Positions 7,884-16,296 are shown, numbered from the stretch's first letter. The stretch: DNA of 64,000 bases from DASUPK01 sp963821705 (GCA_963821705.1 CAWGEV010000005.1:186001-250000), one strand, 5' to 3'. Made by a program: numbers and translations. The notes: generated by a model from the letters alone, not told the origin.

Positions 7884-8234
7884 TCAGGTCGCTATGACGG
7901 TGAACTTCTTGAACGGCTCAGTGATCGTCCAAACCGATCGCGTGCCGGCGGTGAAGTAGGCGACGTCTCCAGCGCGTAGCTCAACGGTCTCTCCCGAATC
8001 CGGAAGCTCAATCGTTGCCGCGCCCTCGAGAACGTGGAACGCCTCGTCGCCCTCGAAGAGGTAGTCATAGGTCGCGGGATCTGAGCGCCAGATGGAAGCG
8101 TCGAGCTTCTCTATCGCATCGCCCGCGAGCCCGATCTGGCGAAACTCCCCCACCTGTTTCCCGTCGATGATGTCCGGCTCGAAGCCCTCCCCTTCGGCTC
8201 GGTCGACGACGTACCCGGTCGTTGCCTTCTCCAT
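7884..8234 (-). CDS. small cupin-domain protein
   Basis: The start at ATG 8234 (MEKATTGYVV) is preceded by GAGAGGAG; longer in-frame starts run into the divergent ferritin gene. The 116-residue product is a single cupin barrel: DYLFEGDEAFHVLEGAATIEL (first motif) and ELRAGDVAYFTAGTRSVWTITEPF (second motif). Only one of the usual metal His residues of motif 1 is seen (FHVLEG), so metal binding may be altered; the ending KKFTVI is typical of the DUF861/ethanolamine-utilisation cupin group. The function is unknown. It is divergent from the ferritin gene with 85 bases between. Confidence 0.8.
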   Translation of the reverse strand: MEKATTGYVVDRAEGEGFEPDIIDGKQVGEFRQIGLAGDAIEKLDASIWRSDPATYDYLFEGDEAFHVLEGAATIELPDSGETVELRAGDVAYFTAGTRSVWTITEPFKKFTVIAT

Positions 8235-8307
8235 GGCGCTCCTCTCGACTCCGTTCGAGCCGACATTCTCCACCCGTGGCATGCTGCGGTCAACGGCACT
8301 CTGCAGA

Positions 8308-8313
8308 TAGGCT
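8308..8313 (+). promoter_or_regulatory. candidate -10 box (TAGGCT) for leaderless ferritin transcript
   Basis: TAGGCT ends exactly six bases before the ferritin ATG at 8320. The same box and spacing occur before 53412 and 62924, and TAGGGT with the same spacing before 19036. Confidence 0.5.
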
Positions 8314-8319
8314 GCCGAC

Positions 8320-8853
8320 ATGGCCGACAAGTCCTTCGCCGACGCCCTCAACGAGCAGATCTCCAACGAGTTCGCCGCCCAGCAGCAGTACATCGGGGCT
8401 GCCGTCTACTACGACTCCGAGACCCTCCCGCGCCTAGCCACGTTCTTCTACCGCCAGGCGGTCGAGGAGCGCAACCACGCGATGATCATGGTCCAGTACC
8501 TCCTCGACACCGACGAAGAGGTGCGGATCCCGGACATCAAGTCGCAGCAGACCCGCTACGACGATGTGACGGGCCCCGTGAAGATGGCACTCGAGCAGGA
8601 GAAGCGGGTCAGCGACGAGATCAACGACCTCTTCAAGCTGGCAAGGGACAGTGGCGACTTCCGCGCCGAGCAATTCCTCAACTGGTTCGTCAAGGAGCAG
8701 GTCGAGGAGGTCTCGTCGATGAACGACCTCCTCAACGTCTGCGAGCAGGCGAAGAACAGCCCGCTGCTGATCGAGGACTTCCTCGCCCGCGAGCAGATCG
8801 GCGACGAGGGCGGCGACCCGTCCATGCCGCCGGCCGCCGGCGGCGCGCTCTAG
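8320..8853 (+). CDS. bacterial non-haem ferritin
   Basis: A 177-residue four-helix-bundle protein. The ferroxidase ligands are visible: NEQISNEFAAQQQYIGAAVYY (helix A Glu and Tyr), AVEERNHAMIMV (Glu and His, helix B), LEQEKRVSDEINDL (Glu, helix C) and WFVKEQVEEVSSMNDL (Glu and Gln, helix D). It oxidises and stores iron in a 24-subunit cytosolic cage. There is no haem-ligating Met at the bacterioferritin position, so it is called ferritin (Ftn/BfrB-like). There is no ribosome-binding site; the TAGGCT box six bases upstream suggests a leaderless mRNA. Confidence 0.93.
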   Translation: MADKSFADALNEQISNEFAAQQQYIGAAVYYDSETLPRLATFFYRQAVEERNHAMIMVQYLLDTDEEVRIPDIKSQQTRYDDVTGPVKMALEQEKRVSDEINDLFKLARDSGDFRAEQFLNWFVKEQVEEVSSMNDLLNVCEQAKNSPLLIEDFLAREQIGDEGGDPSMPPAAGGAL

Positions 8854-8906
8854 GCGCGACGTAGATCCCGCCGGATCGTCGGGTTCCTGCACTAAGGCGC
8901 CGCCTG

Positions 8907-9728
8907 CTAGTCCAGGCGGCCAGGACGGCGGCGCGCCGAGCGGCGTCGCGACTCTCGAGTGGCGAGGGTCTGCCGCAGTTCCAGGATGTCCGAGCGCAGC
9001 TCGTTGATCGGCGGGCGGCTGTCCTCGAGCTGGCGCGAGTGAAGCTCGACCTCACGGGCGCCGGCGTTCTCCGGCGCCACCTCCCAGACCGCGGTTCCCT
9101 CCCGCGCGCTGACCGTCTCGGCCAGCTCGGTGTCCTCGAAGAGGGCTCCAGTCTGATCCTCCAGTCCGAGACCAGGTTCGAGCTCACCCGAGGCGATAGC
9201 CCGCAGGAAGCGGCGGCGACGCACCGGCTCGCTGAGGTAGTGGACGCAGGCGCTGCCGGACAACAGCCCGAAGCCGGAGGCCACCGCCGGCTCACCCGAC
9301 GAGCTCGTGATCCCGCCCTGGAACCAGCACATCGCACCGGCGCTCTGGCCCACGATCAGGATGCCCTCGTTCCAGCACTCGCGAATGATCGCGTCGAGCG
9401 CATGGGCCTTCCAGATCGCGATCAGGTTGAGCATGCTGCCGCCCCCCGCGTAGATCACGTCCTGGGAGAGGAGCTCCTCGCGGAGGTCGACGGGGTTCTC
9501 GCCCAGCCTGAAGAGGGAGATGGCGTGGGGCTCGCAGTCGCGCTCCGCGAACGACCGGCGAAACCGGGCGATCTGATCCTCCGGGTCGCCGCTTGCCGTA
9601 GGCAGCAGGCAGATCTTCGGCCTCGGCGACTCGGCGAGCTCGACGATCAGGTCGCAGATCGCGTCGTTCCCGACCCGGCGATCGAAGTCGTGTCCGCCCA
9701 GAGCGAGGATGCGGCGGCGGACCGACAT
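8907..9728 (-). CDS. peptidase E-like (S51) serine peptidase, second of a tandem pair
   Basis: The start at ATG 9728 (MSVRRRILALGGHDF) lies eight bases after the stop of the upstream homologue. The S51 hallmarks are the glycine-rich N-terminal strand, CLLPTASGD, DVIYAGGGSMLNLI, the nucleophile elbow GQSAGAMCWF and the histidine in CVHYLSEP. S51 peptidases are cytosolic; PepE hydrolyses Asp-X dipeptides and the related cyanophycinase cleaves cyanophycin. The C-terminal 40 residues are charged and arginine-rich, longer than in the neighbour. It is a product of tandem duplication with the gene at 9737. Confidence 0.85.
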   Translation of the reverse strand: MSVRRRILALGGHDFDRRVGNDAICDLIVELAESPRPKICLLPTASGDPEDQIARFRRSFAERDCEPHAISLFRLGENPVDLREELLSQDVIYAGGGSMLNLIAIWKAHALDAIIRECWNEGILIVGQSAGAMCWFQGGITSSSGEPAVASGFGLLSGSACVHYLSEPVRRRRFLRAIASGELEPGLGLEDQTGALFEDTELAETVSAREGTAVWEVAPENAGAREVELHSRQLEDSRPPINELRSDILELRQTLATRESRRRSARRRPGRLD

Positions 9729-9736
9729 GTCGCAGG

Positions 9737-10510
9737 CTAGGCGGCCTGGCGCGCCGGCATCAAACGGGTTGCGCCTGCGGCGCACCCTCGCATAACCGTG
9801 TCCGGGGTCTCCGCGCCCAGGTACCGCGTCGCCAGCCTCGTCTCGAGGATCTGGCTCCCTCGTCGCTCCAGCTTGTAGGCCCGCGCCTCCGGCCGGGACG
9901 CGACGACCTCGACGAGCTCATCCCCAACGAACCTGAGCGCGGCGCCGTCCTCGGCCGCGAATCCGGCCGGCATCCCGTCCAGCAGGTGACGGTGGAAAGC
10001 CCCGCGGCGATCCCCGTCGCAGTAGTGGACCGCGTTGGAGTGCTTCAGGAAGCCCAGCGCCGGGACCCGGTTCACCTCGCCCTGGTACCCGCTCACCGCC
10101 TCGGCGAACCAGCAGAGGGATCCGGCACTCAGCCCGCAGAGGATCACGCCCGCCTCATAGGCCTGGCGGAGCATCGAGTCGATGCCGTGGGCGCGCCAGA
10201 CCCCGAGCAGGCTGATCAGGCTGCCGCCGCCGACGTAGATCAGGTCCTGTGCGAGCAGGTGCGAGCGGATGTCGGGCACCCCCCGCTCGCGGCGGAAAAG
10301 GCTGACGTGGGAGGGCCGCGCCCGGTCGCGGAAGGCATTGTAGAAGCGCACCACGTAGTGGTCGGCGTCGCCGCTGGCGGTCGGCAGGAAGCAGACCCGC
10401 GGGTTCGCCGTGCCCGTCAGGCCGAGGACGTAGTCGTCGAGCAGCGGGTTCCCGGACTCCTGGGAGAACCCGCCACCTCCAAACGCAACAACCTGTCTCA
10501 TCGCCTGCAT
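9737..10510 (-). CDS. peptidase E-like (S51) serine peptidase, first of a tandem pair
   Basis: A 257-residue protein. RQVVAFGGGGF, CFLPTASGD, DLIYVGGGSLISLL, the nucleophile elbow GLSAGSLCWF and NAVHYCDGD show the S51 family with Ser and His in place. The gene is co-transcribed with the second homologue downstream (nine-base spacing). The last 15 residues are encoded partly by a dispersed hairpin repeat (9766-9792), so the C-terminus seems to have been extended by that element. Two copies of TGTCGAAA lie upstream at 10582 and 10615. Confidence 0.86.
   Translation of the reverse strand: MQAMRQVVAFGGGGFSQESGNPLLDDYVLGLTGTANPRVCFLPTASGDADHYVVRFYNAFRDRARPSHVSLFRRERGVPDIRSHLLAQDLIYVGGGSLISLLGVWRAHGIDSMLRQAYEAGVILCGLSAGSLCWFAEAVSGYQGEVNRVPALGFLKHSNAVHYCDGDRRGAFHRHLLDGMPAGFAAEDGAALRFVGDELVEVVASRPEARAYKLERRGSQILETRLATRYLGAETPDTVMRGCAAGATRLMPARQAA
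9766..9792. repeat. dispersed hairpin repeat, copy 1 (inside the peptidase gene 3' end)
   Basis: GGGTTGCGCC, loop TGC, GGCGCACCC, then the conserved tail TCGCA. The arms pair with one bulged T. It belongs to a family also found at 24869, 35197, 39393, 51002 and 60615. Confidence 0.6.
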
Positions 10511-10646
10511 GGCTCAACCCCCTCCTCAGTGGGTCTGTGCGGAAATTGTCCGCGCGTGGGGGAAGCGGGTGCTTGGACCGATGTCGAAAGATCGTCAATA
10601 GGCCCTCGACCGGGTGTCGAAATCCGTGCCTGGCTCGGGCACTGGG

Positions 10647-12329
10647 TCAGCGAGCGCGAAACAGCGACTCGGGCCCCCGCTCGCGAGCGAAGGAGGCGGC
10701 CAGCACGAGAGGCGCGAACCAGACGACGTAGGGGTAGAACCAGTGGTTCGCAGTCACCTGTACGGCGATCAGCAGGGCGGCTCCGAGCGCCGCGACCTGC
10801 ACGGTCGAGCGGCGCCGGGGGACGAAGAAGAGGAGCAGCGCCAGCCCGATCGCGAACACCTTGCTCACCGTCTGCAGGAAGTGCAGCGACGGCGCCTGGC
10901 CCCAGACGCTGAAGGGCGAGCCGCGCGAGGCCTGGTAGCCCAGGGTGCGGTCGTACAGCTCCCGGAAGTCGCCGTGGGGCAGGAGCGGGATCGTCACCAC
11001 GGCGGCGACCGCCAGGAAGCCCACGGCGAAGAGGGCCAGCGGCCGCGCTCGGCGCTCGCCGTGTCCCGCAGCGAACAGCGGCGCCAGGATCAGCGGCCCG
11101 AACTTCGTCAGCCCGGCCAGCGCCGACAGCGCCCCGCGGGCCGGCGCCGAGGCGAGGACCAGCAGGCAGCAGACGACGAGGAACGAGACCAGCGCGTCGT
11201 TGAAGCTCGAGGCCAGCGTGTAGAGGGTGAACGGGAACGCGAGCCAGGCATAGGTGAGCGCGATCCCCAGGGTGGTGCCCTCAGGCCCTGCCCGCATCCT
11301 GCGCCCGAGCCCGAAGAGCGCGAGCGCCGTGAGCAGCTCGAATCCCAGGGCAGCCGCGCGGGCGGCGGAGACCTCGTCCCAGCGGCCGCTCCACGGGAAC
11401 GCCTGCTCGAACGGCACGTAGGCCAGGTAGTTGACGGGACCGTAGACGTCGCCGCGGATCGGCATGCCGGACGAGGCGCCCTCTCCATATACGTCCTCGC
11501 CCTTGACCAACCGGTCCGCTCCGATCACCCCGGCCAGCCCGACGTCGATCACCTTCCCCTCGGTCGCGATGTACGCCGTGTGGAAGGCGACCAGGGCGAC
11601 GATGCCGGCCACCAGCCAGCTGCGCGGTGCGAACGGCAGCAGTCTGTCCCGGGTCTCGGTCGGCCGGAAACCCGCGATCAGCATGCGGAGGAAGACGTAC
11701 GCCAGCACCGGATAGACCAGGGCCACCGACGCGCCGATCTTGGCGTGGTTGAAGAGGGCGAGCGAGACGCTGAAGCCGAGCAGCGCCAGGAGGTCGAGAT
11801 GGATCAGGCGAAGAGGCCGGCGCGGGTCAACGAACGGGACGAGGAAGAGGACGCAGAGAGGCAGCCAGATCCACAGGCTGTTCGCGCTGCCGGACACCGC
11901 TCCCGGGTAGCCGCGCGCCAGCTTGGTCTCGACCTGGGTCCCGGTCCACTTCTCGACGGCGCAGCTGCCGGCGTCGTCGATCACGACCTGCCCGACGTCC
12001 CTGCCGGCTGCATCGAAGTAGTCCACCTGCCACTGCTGCGGCAGACCGGAGCCGGTGCGCGTCCGCGTCTCGAAGCGGCGGACGGACCCCTGTGGCGTAA
12101 GGGCACCGGTGGCGATCGCGGTCGCCTGCCCGGGGGTGAGGCGGAAACCCGGGATCTTCTCGCCGGGCGGCAGCGGCCCCGACAGGGTGGTCGTTTGGCC
12201 TCCGAACGGCGGCTGGTCGGCGGGGTCGAACGAGCCGCCGTCGCACGCCTGGGCCACGGGCGCGGACACGGCCAGTGCGACGGCGGCCAGCAGAGCGGCC
12301 CGTGCGGGCCGCGTCCGGGTGGATCGCAT
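10647..12329 (-). CDS. integral membrane protein with a secreted N-terminal domain, GT87/DUF2029-like
   Basis: About 560 residues. A signal sequence (ALLAAVALAVSAPVAQA) is followed by an extracytoplasmic region of about 125 residues with a Cys pair, then roughly ten hydrophobic helices from about residue 150 to the end. The polytopic part (FNHAKIGASVALVYPVLAYVF, VYGPVNYLAYVPFEQAFPW, TKFGPLILAPLF, NHWFYPYVVWFAPLVL) resembles GT-C-fold polyprenyl-phosphate-dependent glycosyltransferases of the GT87 type. The N-terminal domain is not part of that family as usually described. The start ATG 12329 is chosen over a TTG six bases upstream. It follows the flippase-like gene by 12 bases, so the two may build or move an envelope glycolipid. 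Substrate unknown. Confidence 0.68.
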   Translation of the reverse strand: MRSTRTRPARAALLAAVALAVSAPVAQACDGGSFDPADQPPFGGQTTTLSGPLPPGEKIPGFRLTPGQATAIATGALTPQGSVRRFETRTRTGSGLPQQWQVDYFDAAGRDVGQVVIDDAGSCAVEKWTGTQVETKLARGYPGAVSGSANSLWIWLPLCVLFLVPFVDPRRPLRLIHLDLLALLGFSVSLALFNHAKIGASVALVYPVLAYVFLRMLIAGFRPTETRDRLLPFAPRSWLVAGIVALVAFHTAYIATEGKVIDVGLAGVIGADRLVKGEDVYGEGASSGMPIRGDVYGPVNYLAYVPFEQAFPWSGRWDEVSAARAAALGFELLTALALFGLGRRMRAGPEGTTLGIALTYAWLAFPFTLYTLASSFNDALVSFLVVCCLLVLASAPARGALSALAGLTKFGPLILAPLFAAGHGERRARPLALFAVGFLAVAAVVTIPLLPHGDFRELYDRTLGYQASRGSPFSVWGQAPSLHFLQTVSKVFAIGLALLLFFVPRRRSTVQVAALGAALLIAVQVTANHWFYPYVVWFAPLVLAASFARERGPESLFRAR

Positions 12330-12341
12330 TCGCAATGGCTA

Positions 12342-13418
12342 TCAGTCGAGCGTCTGGATGGCGATCGCGGGCGAGCAGGCCGCGAACTCATCCCCTCCGG
12401 GCATGTCCCGCCGCAGCCCCGCGAAGGCGAACCCGCCCATGATCAACGGCAGCCAGAAGAGGATCAGGTGGTATCCGAAGACCGCCGCCGCGGTTCCGGC
12501 CGCCGGCGCGCCGTAGGCGATCAGCGCACCGATCAGCCCGAGGTCGATCCCGCCGATCCCGCCGGGGATCGGCAGCAGGCCGCCGAGCTGGCCGATCAGG
12601 TAGCCCATCAGCACGACTGTGATCGGCAGGGACACCCCGACCGCCCTGTACGTCGCCCAGAGGACGGCGTTGTCGAACGCCCAGTAGCCGAACGACCCTG
12701 CCAGCACCCGTCGGTTGCCAGTCCGGAGGATCGCGCCCGCCTCGCCGATGCCGTTGATCAACGCCTTCCGTGAGGCGCTCACCCACCGGCGCAGCCGGGA
12801 CGCGTCTGGCTCCGGGGGCTCCCCGGGACCGAGCCGCCGCAGCACGATGACGGCGACGATGGACAGCGCGGCCATCACGGCGGGAAACGCCGTCAGCCAG
12901 AGCGACTGGTGGGGTCCCACGATGCCGAGGGCGAGCGCGGCGCCGATCAGCGCGACGGCGACGAAGTTGACCCCGCTCTTGATCAGGAAGAAGGCCACCG
13001 AGCGGCGCGCGATCCTCTCGCCTCCCATGCCGCCCCGGTGGAGCACCCACGCCCCCAATGCCAACCCGCCTGCGCCGCTGGCTGGGACCAGCGACCCCAT
13101 TCCCAGCTCCGACCCGCCGATCTCCCAGCTCCGTCGCCAGCTCAGACCGGCGCCGAAGATGGGCCCGAACATGACCACGTAGGAGGCGCACGAAAGACCC
13201 TCGAGCGCAACTGCCAGAGCGAGCCACCCCGGGCTCGCGTGGCGCAGGAGTGCACGGACGTCGGCGAGCCCCGGCGCGAAGAGGAAGATCGCGACCAGGA
13301 CCGCGAGCGCCCCGAGCGCCTGCAGGGCGCGATGCCGAAGGGACTTCGGCTGGAACTCCTGCGGCAGCTCCTCCGACGGGGTCGTAGCGGCCGCTACGTC
13401 AATTCCGGCCACCCGCAC
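12342..13418 (-). CDS. lysylphosphatidylglycerol-synthase-TM / YbhN-type (UPF0104) membrane protein
   Basis: About 358 residues with seven or eight transmembrane helices. The pattern of the LPG_synthase_TM family is visible: an N-terminal helix (LGALAVLVAIFLFAPGLADV), CASYVVMFGPIFG, a central loop and the diagnostic GYLIGQLGGLLPIPGGIGGID near the C-terminus. Such proteins occur with glycosyltransferases and are thought to move or modify membrane lipids. The start is uncertain: GTG 13418 (VRVAGIDV) is used; GTG 13412 or an ATG at 13502 overlapping the divergent gene are alternatives. It is likely co-transcribed with the GT87-like gene. Confidence 0.75.
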   Translation of the reverse strand: MRVAGIDVAAATTPSEELPQEFQPKSLRHRALQALGALAVLVAIFLFAPGLADVRALLRHASPGWLALAVALEGLSCASYVVMFGPIFGAGLSWRRSWEIGGSELGMGSLVPASGAGGLALGAWVLHRGGMGGERIARRSVAFFLIKSGVNFVAVALIGAALALGIVGPHQSLWLTAFPAVMAALSIVAVIVLRRLGPGEPPEPDASRLRRWVSASRKALINGIGEAGAILRTGNRRVLAGSFGYWAFDNAVLWATYRAVGVSLPITVVLMGYLIGQLGGLLPIPGGIGGIDLGLIGALIAYGAPAAGTAAAVFGYHLILFWLPLIMGGFAFAGLRRDMPGGDEFAACSPAIAIQTLD

Positions 13419-13500
13419 AGCATCGCGGACGGGCCCTCGGCGGCAGGACGAGAAGCGGTCGTCTTTCGCGCCGGTTAAGCCGGTCTGAGACGATCTGGAC

Positions 13501-14652
13501 ATGGCCACAATCCAGGACGTCGACGTCCGCGAGGTGGCGGATGATCGCCTCGCGGCTCTGCTCGAGGATGCCGGCGAGTTCTTCCAGACGCGTCTGTGGG
13601 ATGACGAGACGAGTGGGAAGGCTCGCGATGCGCTCGCCTCGGAGGACATCGACGAGAAGGTCATCCGCGCCTTCGGGGTCGGCTACGCGCCGGTCGGGCA
13701 CCAGGAGATGCTCGATCACCTCGAGGAGCTCGGCTACTCGACGGACGAGGTGGTGGCCTCCGGGCTCGCGAGAGTCTCGGCGCGCGGACGGATCCATCCG
13801 CACTTCGTCTCCCGGATCATGTTCCCGATCCGGGACCGCGACGGCCGCACCCTCGGGTTCGCCGGGCTCGGCACCCATCTCGGTCCGTCCTGGCCGATGT
13901 GGGTCGTCTCGCCCGATGGCGGCCTCTACCGCCGCTCCGAGGCGATCTTCGGCCTCGACCGCGCCGCGAAGCGGATCGCGAGCACCAAGACGGCCGTCGT
14001 CGTTGGGGACTGCGTCGCGGTCCTCAGAGCGCACCAGGACGGGCAGACCAACGCCGTCACCGTCCACACCAGCGGGGTGACCCCCGAGCAGATCGACGAG
14101 ATGGCCGACGGGATCCGGGGCGGATCCGACGGCCTCGAGCTTGACCTCTACGGGGTCCGGATCGAGTCCGAGTCCGAGCTCAAAACGGATCGGGACGGCG
14201 GCCCGACCCCGGTGGTGCGACGGGAGCCGCCGCCGCATCTGCAGCTGAAGCGGGTGCTCCTGGTCACCGCGACGGCGCTGGTGGGCATCAACACCTTCAC
14301 GGGCGCCCCGCTGCTCGCGATCTGGGTCGGCGCCCAGGCCCAGGGCGGGAGGGTCCTCAGCCTGCGCGGAGTGCTAACGGTCCTCGTGGTCCTTTCGGTT
14401 CTCGAGTTCTTCCTCGGCCTGGCGCTCAGCTGGTTGAGCACCACCTACGACCGGCTCACGGGCCGACCGAGGTTCGCCGGCCAGACCTCGCCATGGCAGC
14501 GAGCCAAGCGCGGCGACCGGGTCCAGGACATCAGGGCGAGGTTCGGGATGAGCCCGCCGGAAAGAGTCCTCGCCGCCTGCGTCATCCTCGGCGTCCTGGC
14601 CCTGGAGATCTGGTTCTTCTTCTTCGCCGGCTCGTCCCTGCCGAACCAGTAG
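13501..14652 (+). CDS. DnaG-like (Toprim_N) domain fused to three transmembrane helices; catalytically degenerate primase homologue
   Basis: A 383-residue protein. Residues about 25-200 align with the N-terminal part of the DnaG RNA-polymerase core: FFQTRLW, ARDALASEDIDEKVIRAFGV, GYAP, VASGLA, RIMFPIRDRDGRTLGFAGLG, SEAIFGLDRA, then AVVVGDCVAVLRAHQDG where DnaG has VEGYMDVIALHQ. The toprim catalytic Glu is therefore a Gly. The zinc-binding N-terminal domain, the rest of the toprim domain with its DxD motif and the helicase-binding domain are absent. Three hydrophobic helices follow (about residues 245-265, 287-308, 357-378), the first pair separated by a Gly-rich loop. DNA priming is very unlikely. 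A membrane-tethered sensor or nucleic-acid/nucleotide-binding role is possible but unproved. Confidence 0.72.
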   Translation: MATIQDVDVREVADDRLAALLEDAGEFFQTRLWDDETSGKARDALASEDIDEKVIRAFGVGYAPVGHQEMLDHLEELGYSTDEVVASGLARVSARGRIHPHFVSRIMFPIRDRDGRTLGFAGLGTHLGPSWPMWVVSPDGGLYRRSEAIFGLDRAAKRIASTKTAVVVGDCVAVLRAHQDGQTNAVTVHTSGVTPEQIDEMADGIRGGSDGLELDLYGVRIESESELKTDRDGGPTPVVRREPPPHLQLKRVLLVTATALVGINTFTGAPLLAIWVGAQAQGGRVLSLRGVLTVLVVLSVLEFFLGLALSWLSTTYDRLTGRPRFAGQTSPWQRAKRGDRVQDIRARFGMSPPERVLAACVILGVLALEIWFFFFAGSSLPNQ

Positions 14653-14724
14653 CAAGCTGGCTCGACCGTCCCGCCTCCGCACGATGGTTGCCGGCAGCTC
14701 ATGGCCTCCGGCAGCGGTGTGCAA

Positions 14725-14798
<74 letters not shown>

Positions 14799-14814
14799 GA
14801 GGGAGATATGCAGG

Positions 14815-15024
14815 CTAGCCGCTCAGCTCGGAAACGTTCGTCGCGACCGGGCCCTTCGGGCCCTCCTCCGACTCGTAGCTGACCCTGGCTCCGTCATCGA
14901 GCGAGCGGTAGCCGTCCCCGCTGATACTCGAGAAGTGGACGAAGAGGTCCTTGCCACCATCGTCGGGCGTGATGAAGCCGTATCCCTTCTCGTTGCTGAA
15001 CCACTTGACCATCCCTTCCGCCAT
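14815..15024 (-). CDS. cspA: cold-shock protein (CspA family)
   Basis: A 69-residue single cold-shock domain. The RNA-binding motifs RNP1 (KGYGFI) and RNP2 (LFVHFS) are intact, with MVKWFSNEKGYGFITPDDGG at the N-terminus. GGAGG five bases before the ATG at 15024 supports this start; a second Met four codons later is less likely. It binds single-stranded RNA/DNA as an RNA chaperone. It stands alone just upstream (on its strand) of tRNA-Asp. Confidence 0.95.
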   Translation of the reverse strand: MAEGMVKWFSNEKGYGFITPDDGGKDLFVHFSSISGDGYRSLDDGARVSYESEEGPKGPVATNVSELSG

Positions 15025-15117
15025 TCATGCCTCCGCGTCTCGGATCTTGGGAATTCACCCCCCGTCTGCTGGCGCGAGAACCTAAGGACCCGCTCGCGGG
15101 ATGCCGCCGAGACGGAC

Positions 15118-15123
15118 TAGGGT
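15118..15123 (+). promoter_or_regulatory. candidate -10 box (TAGGGT) of the FAH-family gene
   Basis: TAGGGT ends seven bases before the ATG at 15131; there is no ribosome-binding site, which fits a leaderless transcript. Confidence 0.4.
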
Positions 15124-15130
15124 GGCCGCC

Positions 15131-15970
15131 ATGCGGTTGGTCAGCTACAGCGCCGAAGGTGGGCAGCGGGCCGGTGTGCAAACGGACGACGGGGTGATCG
15201 ACGCGGCTCCGGTTCTCGGCGTGGAGTCCATCACCGTCAGGGAGCTGATCGCCGACGGACGGGTGCACGAGCTTGCGAAAGGGCTCGACGCCGGAGGACC
15301 GGAGCCGGTCGCCGACCCCGAACTGCTGCCGCCCCTGCCCGATCCGGACAAGATCGTCTGCATCGGCCTCAACTACCGCTCGCACGCCGCGGAGGCCGGG
15401 ATCGACCCGCCCGAGCACCCGACCTTCTTCGCCAAGTTCCGCAACGCCCTGGCGCCGGCGGGGGCCACGGTGAAGCTGCCCGCCGCGAGCCAGAAGGTCG
15501 ATTACGAGGCGGAGGTCGCGTTCGTGATCGGCCGCCGCACCAAGGAGGTCGATCCCGGGGACGCCCTCGATGCGATCGCCGGGTACATGCTGCTGGACGA
15601 CCTCTCGGCGCGCGACCTCCAGTTCGCGACGCCGCAGTGGATGCCGGGGAAGGTCTTCGACGGCTCCGCCCCCTGCGGCCCGGCGATCGTCACGCCCGAC
15701 GAGGCCGGGGCGCCGGACGAGATCTCCTTCGCGCTCGACCTGAACGGCGAGCGGATGCAGGAGGCGACGACATCCGACCTGATCTTCTCGATCCCCGAGC
15801 TGGTCTCTCGCCTCTCCCGGTGGATGACGCTGGAGCCCGGCGATGTCATCTCGACCGGCACGCCCTCCGGGGTCGGCAGCGTCCGTGAGCCGCGCGTCTG
15901 GCTCAAGCCCGGCGACGAGGTCGTGATCACGTCGCCGACGCTGGGCGAGCTCCGCACCACCATCGGCTAG
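15131..15970 (+). CDS. fumarylacetoacetate hydrolase (FAH) family protein
   Basis: A 279-residue protein. CIGLNYRSHAAEAG, PTFFAKFRNALAPAGATVKL, the metal-binding YEAEVAFVIG (Glu), DDLSARDLQFATPQWMPGKVFDGSAPCGP and DVISTGTPSGVG are the FAH-fold motifs. Members are Mg/Mn-dependent hydrolases, isomerases or decarboxylases acting on acylpyruvates or 2-hydroxyhepta-2,4-dienedioate in aromatic and amino-acid breakdown, or oxaloacetate. No other aromatic-pathway gene is adjacent, so acylpyruvase is as likely as a catabolic isomerase. The start is set at ATG 15131. Confidence 0.9.
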   Translation: MRLVSYSAEGGQRAGVQTDDGVIDAAPVLGVESITVRELIADGRVHELAKGLDAGGPEPVADPELLPPLPDPDKIVCIGLNYRSHAAEAGIDPPEHPTFFAKFRNALAPAGATVKLPAASQKVDYEAEVAFVIGRRTKEVDPGDALDAIAGYMLLDDLSARDLQFATPQWMPGKVFDGSAPCGPAIVTPDEAGAPDEISFALDLNGERMQEATTSDLIFSIPELVSRLSRWMTLEPGDVISTGTPSGVGSVREPRVWLKPGDEVVITSPTLGELRTTIG

Positions 15971-15972
15971 CC

Positions 15973-16296
15973 GTGCGCCCGGACCCGGTCATCTCCGGAG
16001 CCTGGGTCAAGGCGGCCCTCGTCATCCTCGTCGCGGGAGCCCTCGGCGCCGGCGCCTACCTGCTCGCGACCGGTGTCGACATCCACCTCCCCGACCTCAA
16101 CAAGAGCACCGGCGACGCCCAGACGACGCTCTCCAGCACCACCCTCGATCACACCACCATCGGCGACACGACCACCCCGCCGCCGGCCACCCACAGCATC
16201 GCGCAGCTTCAGGAGCTCGGTCGCTGCACTCAGGCCGCCAATGGCGACCTCGACAAGATCAACACCTGCTTCGACCGCTTCAACCGCGGCCAGTAG
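15973..16296 (+). CDS. small single-pass membrane protein, hypothetical
   Basis: A 107-residue protein starting at GTG two bases after the FAH-family stop, so translation is probably coupled. One transmembrane helix (VKAALVILVAGALGAGAYLLA, residues about 12-32) is followed by a Thr/Ser-rich linker and a short C-terminal helical segment with two cysteines (GRCTQAANGDLDKINTCFDRF). I do not recognise a family. The extracytoplasmic cysteines could form a disulfide. Its stop codon abuts that of the convergent gene. Confidence 0.7.
   Translation: MRPDPVISGAWVKAALVILVAGALGAGAYLLATGVDIHLPDLNKSTGDAQTTLSSTTLDHTTIGDTTTPPPATHSIAQLQELGRCTQAANGDLDKINTCFDRFNRGQ

Noticed and set aside
10614..12773. Very long open frame on the plus strand (719 codons) opposite the GT87-like and flippase-like genes.
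   Set aside because: It is antisense to genes with clear membrane-protein patterns, its product is Arg/Gly/Gln-rich low-complexity, and such antisense frames are normal in GC-rich DNA because third-position bias suppresses stops.
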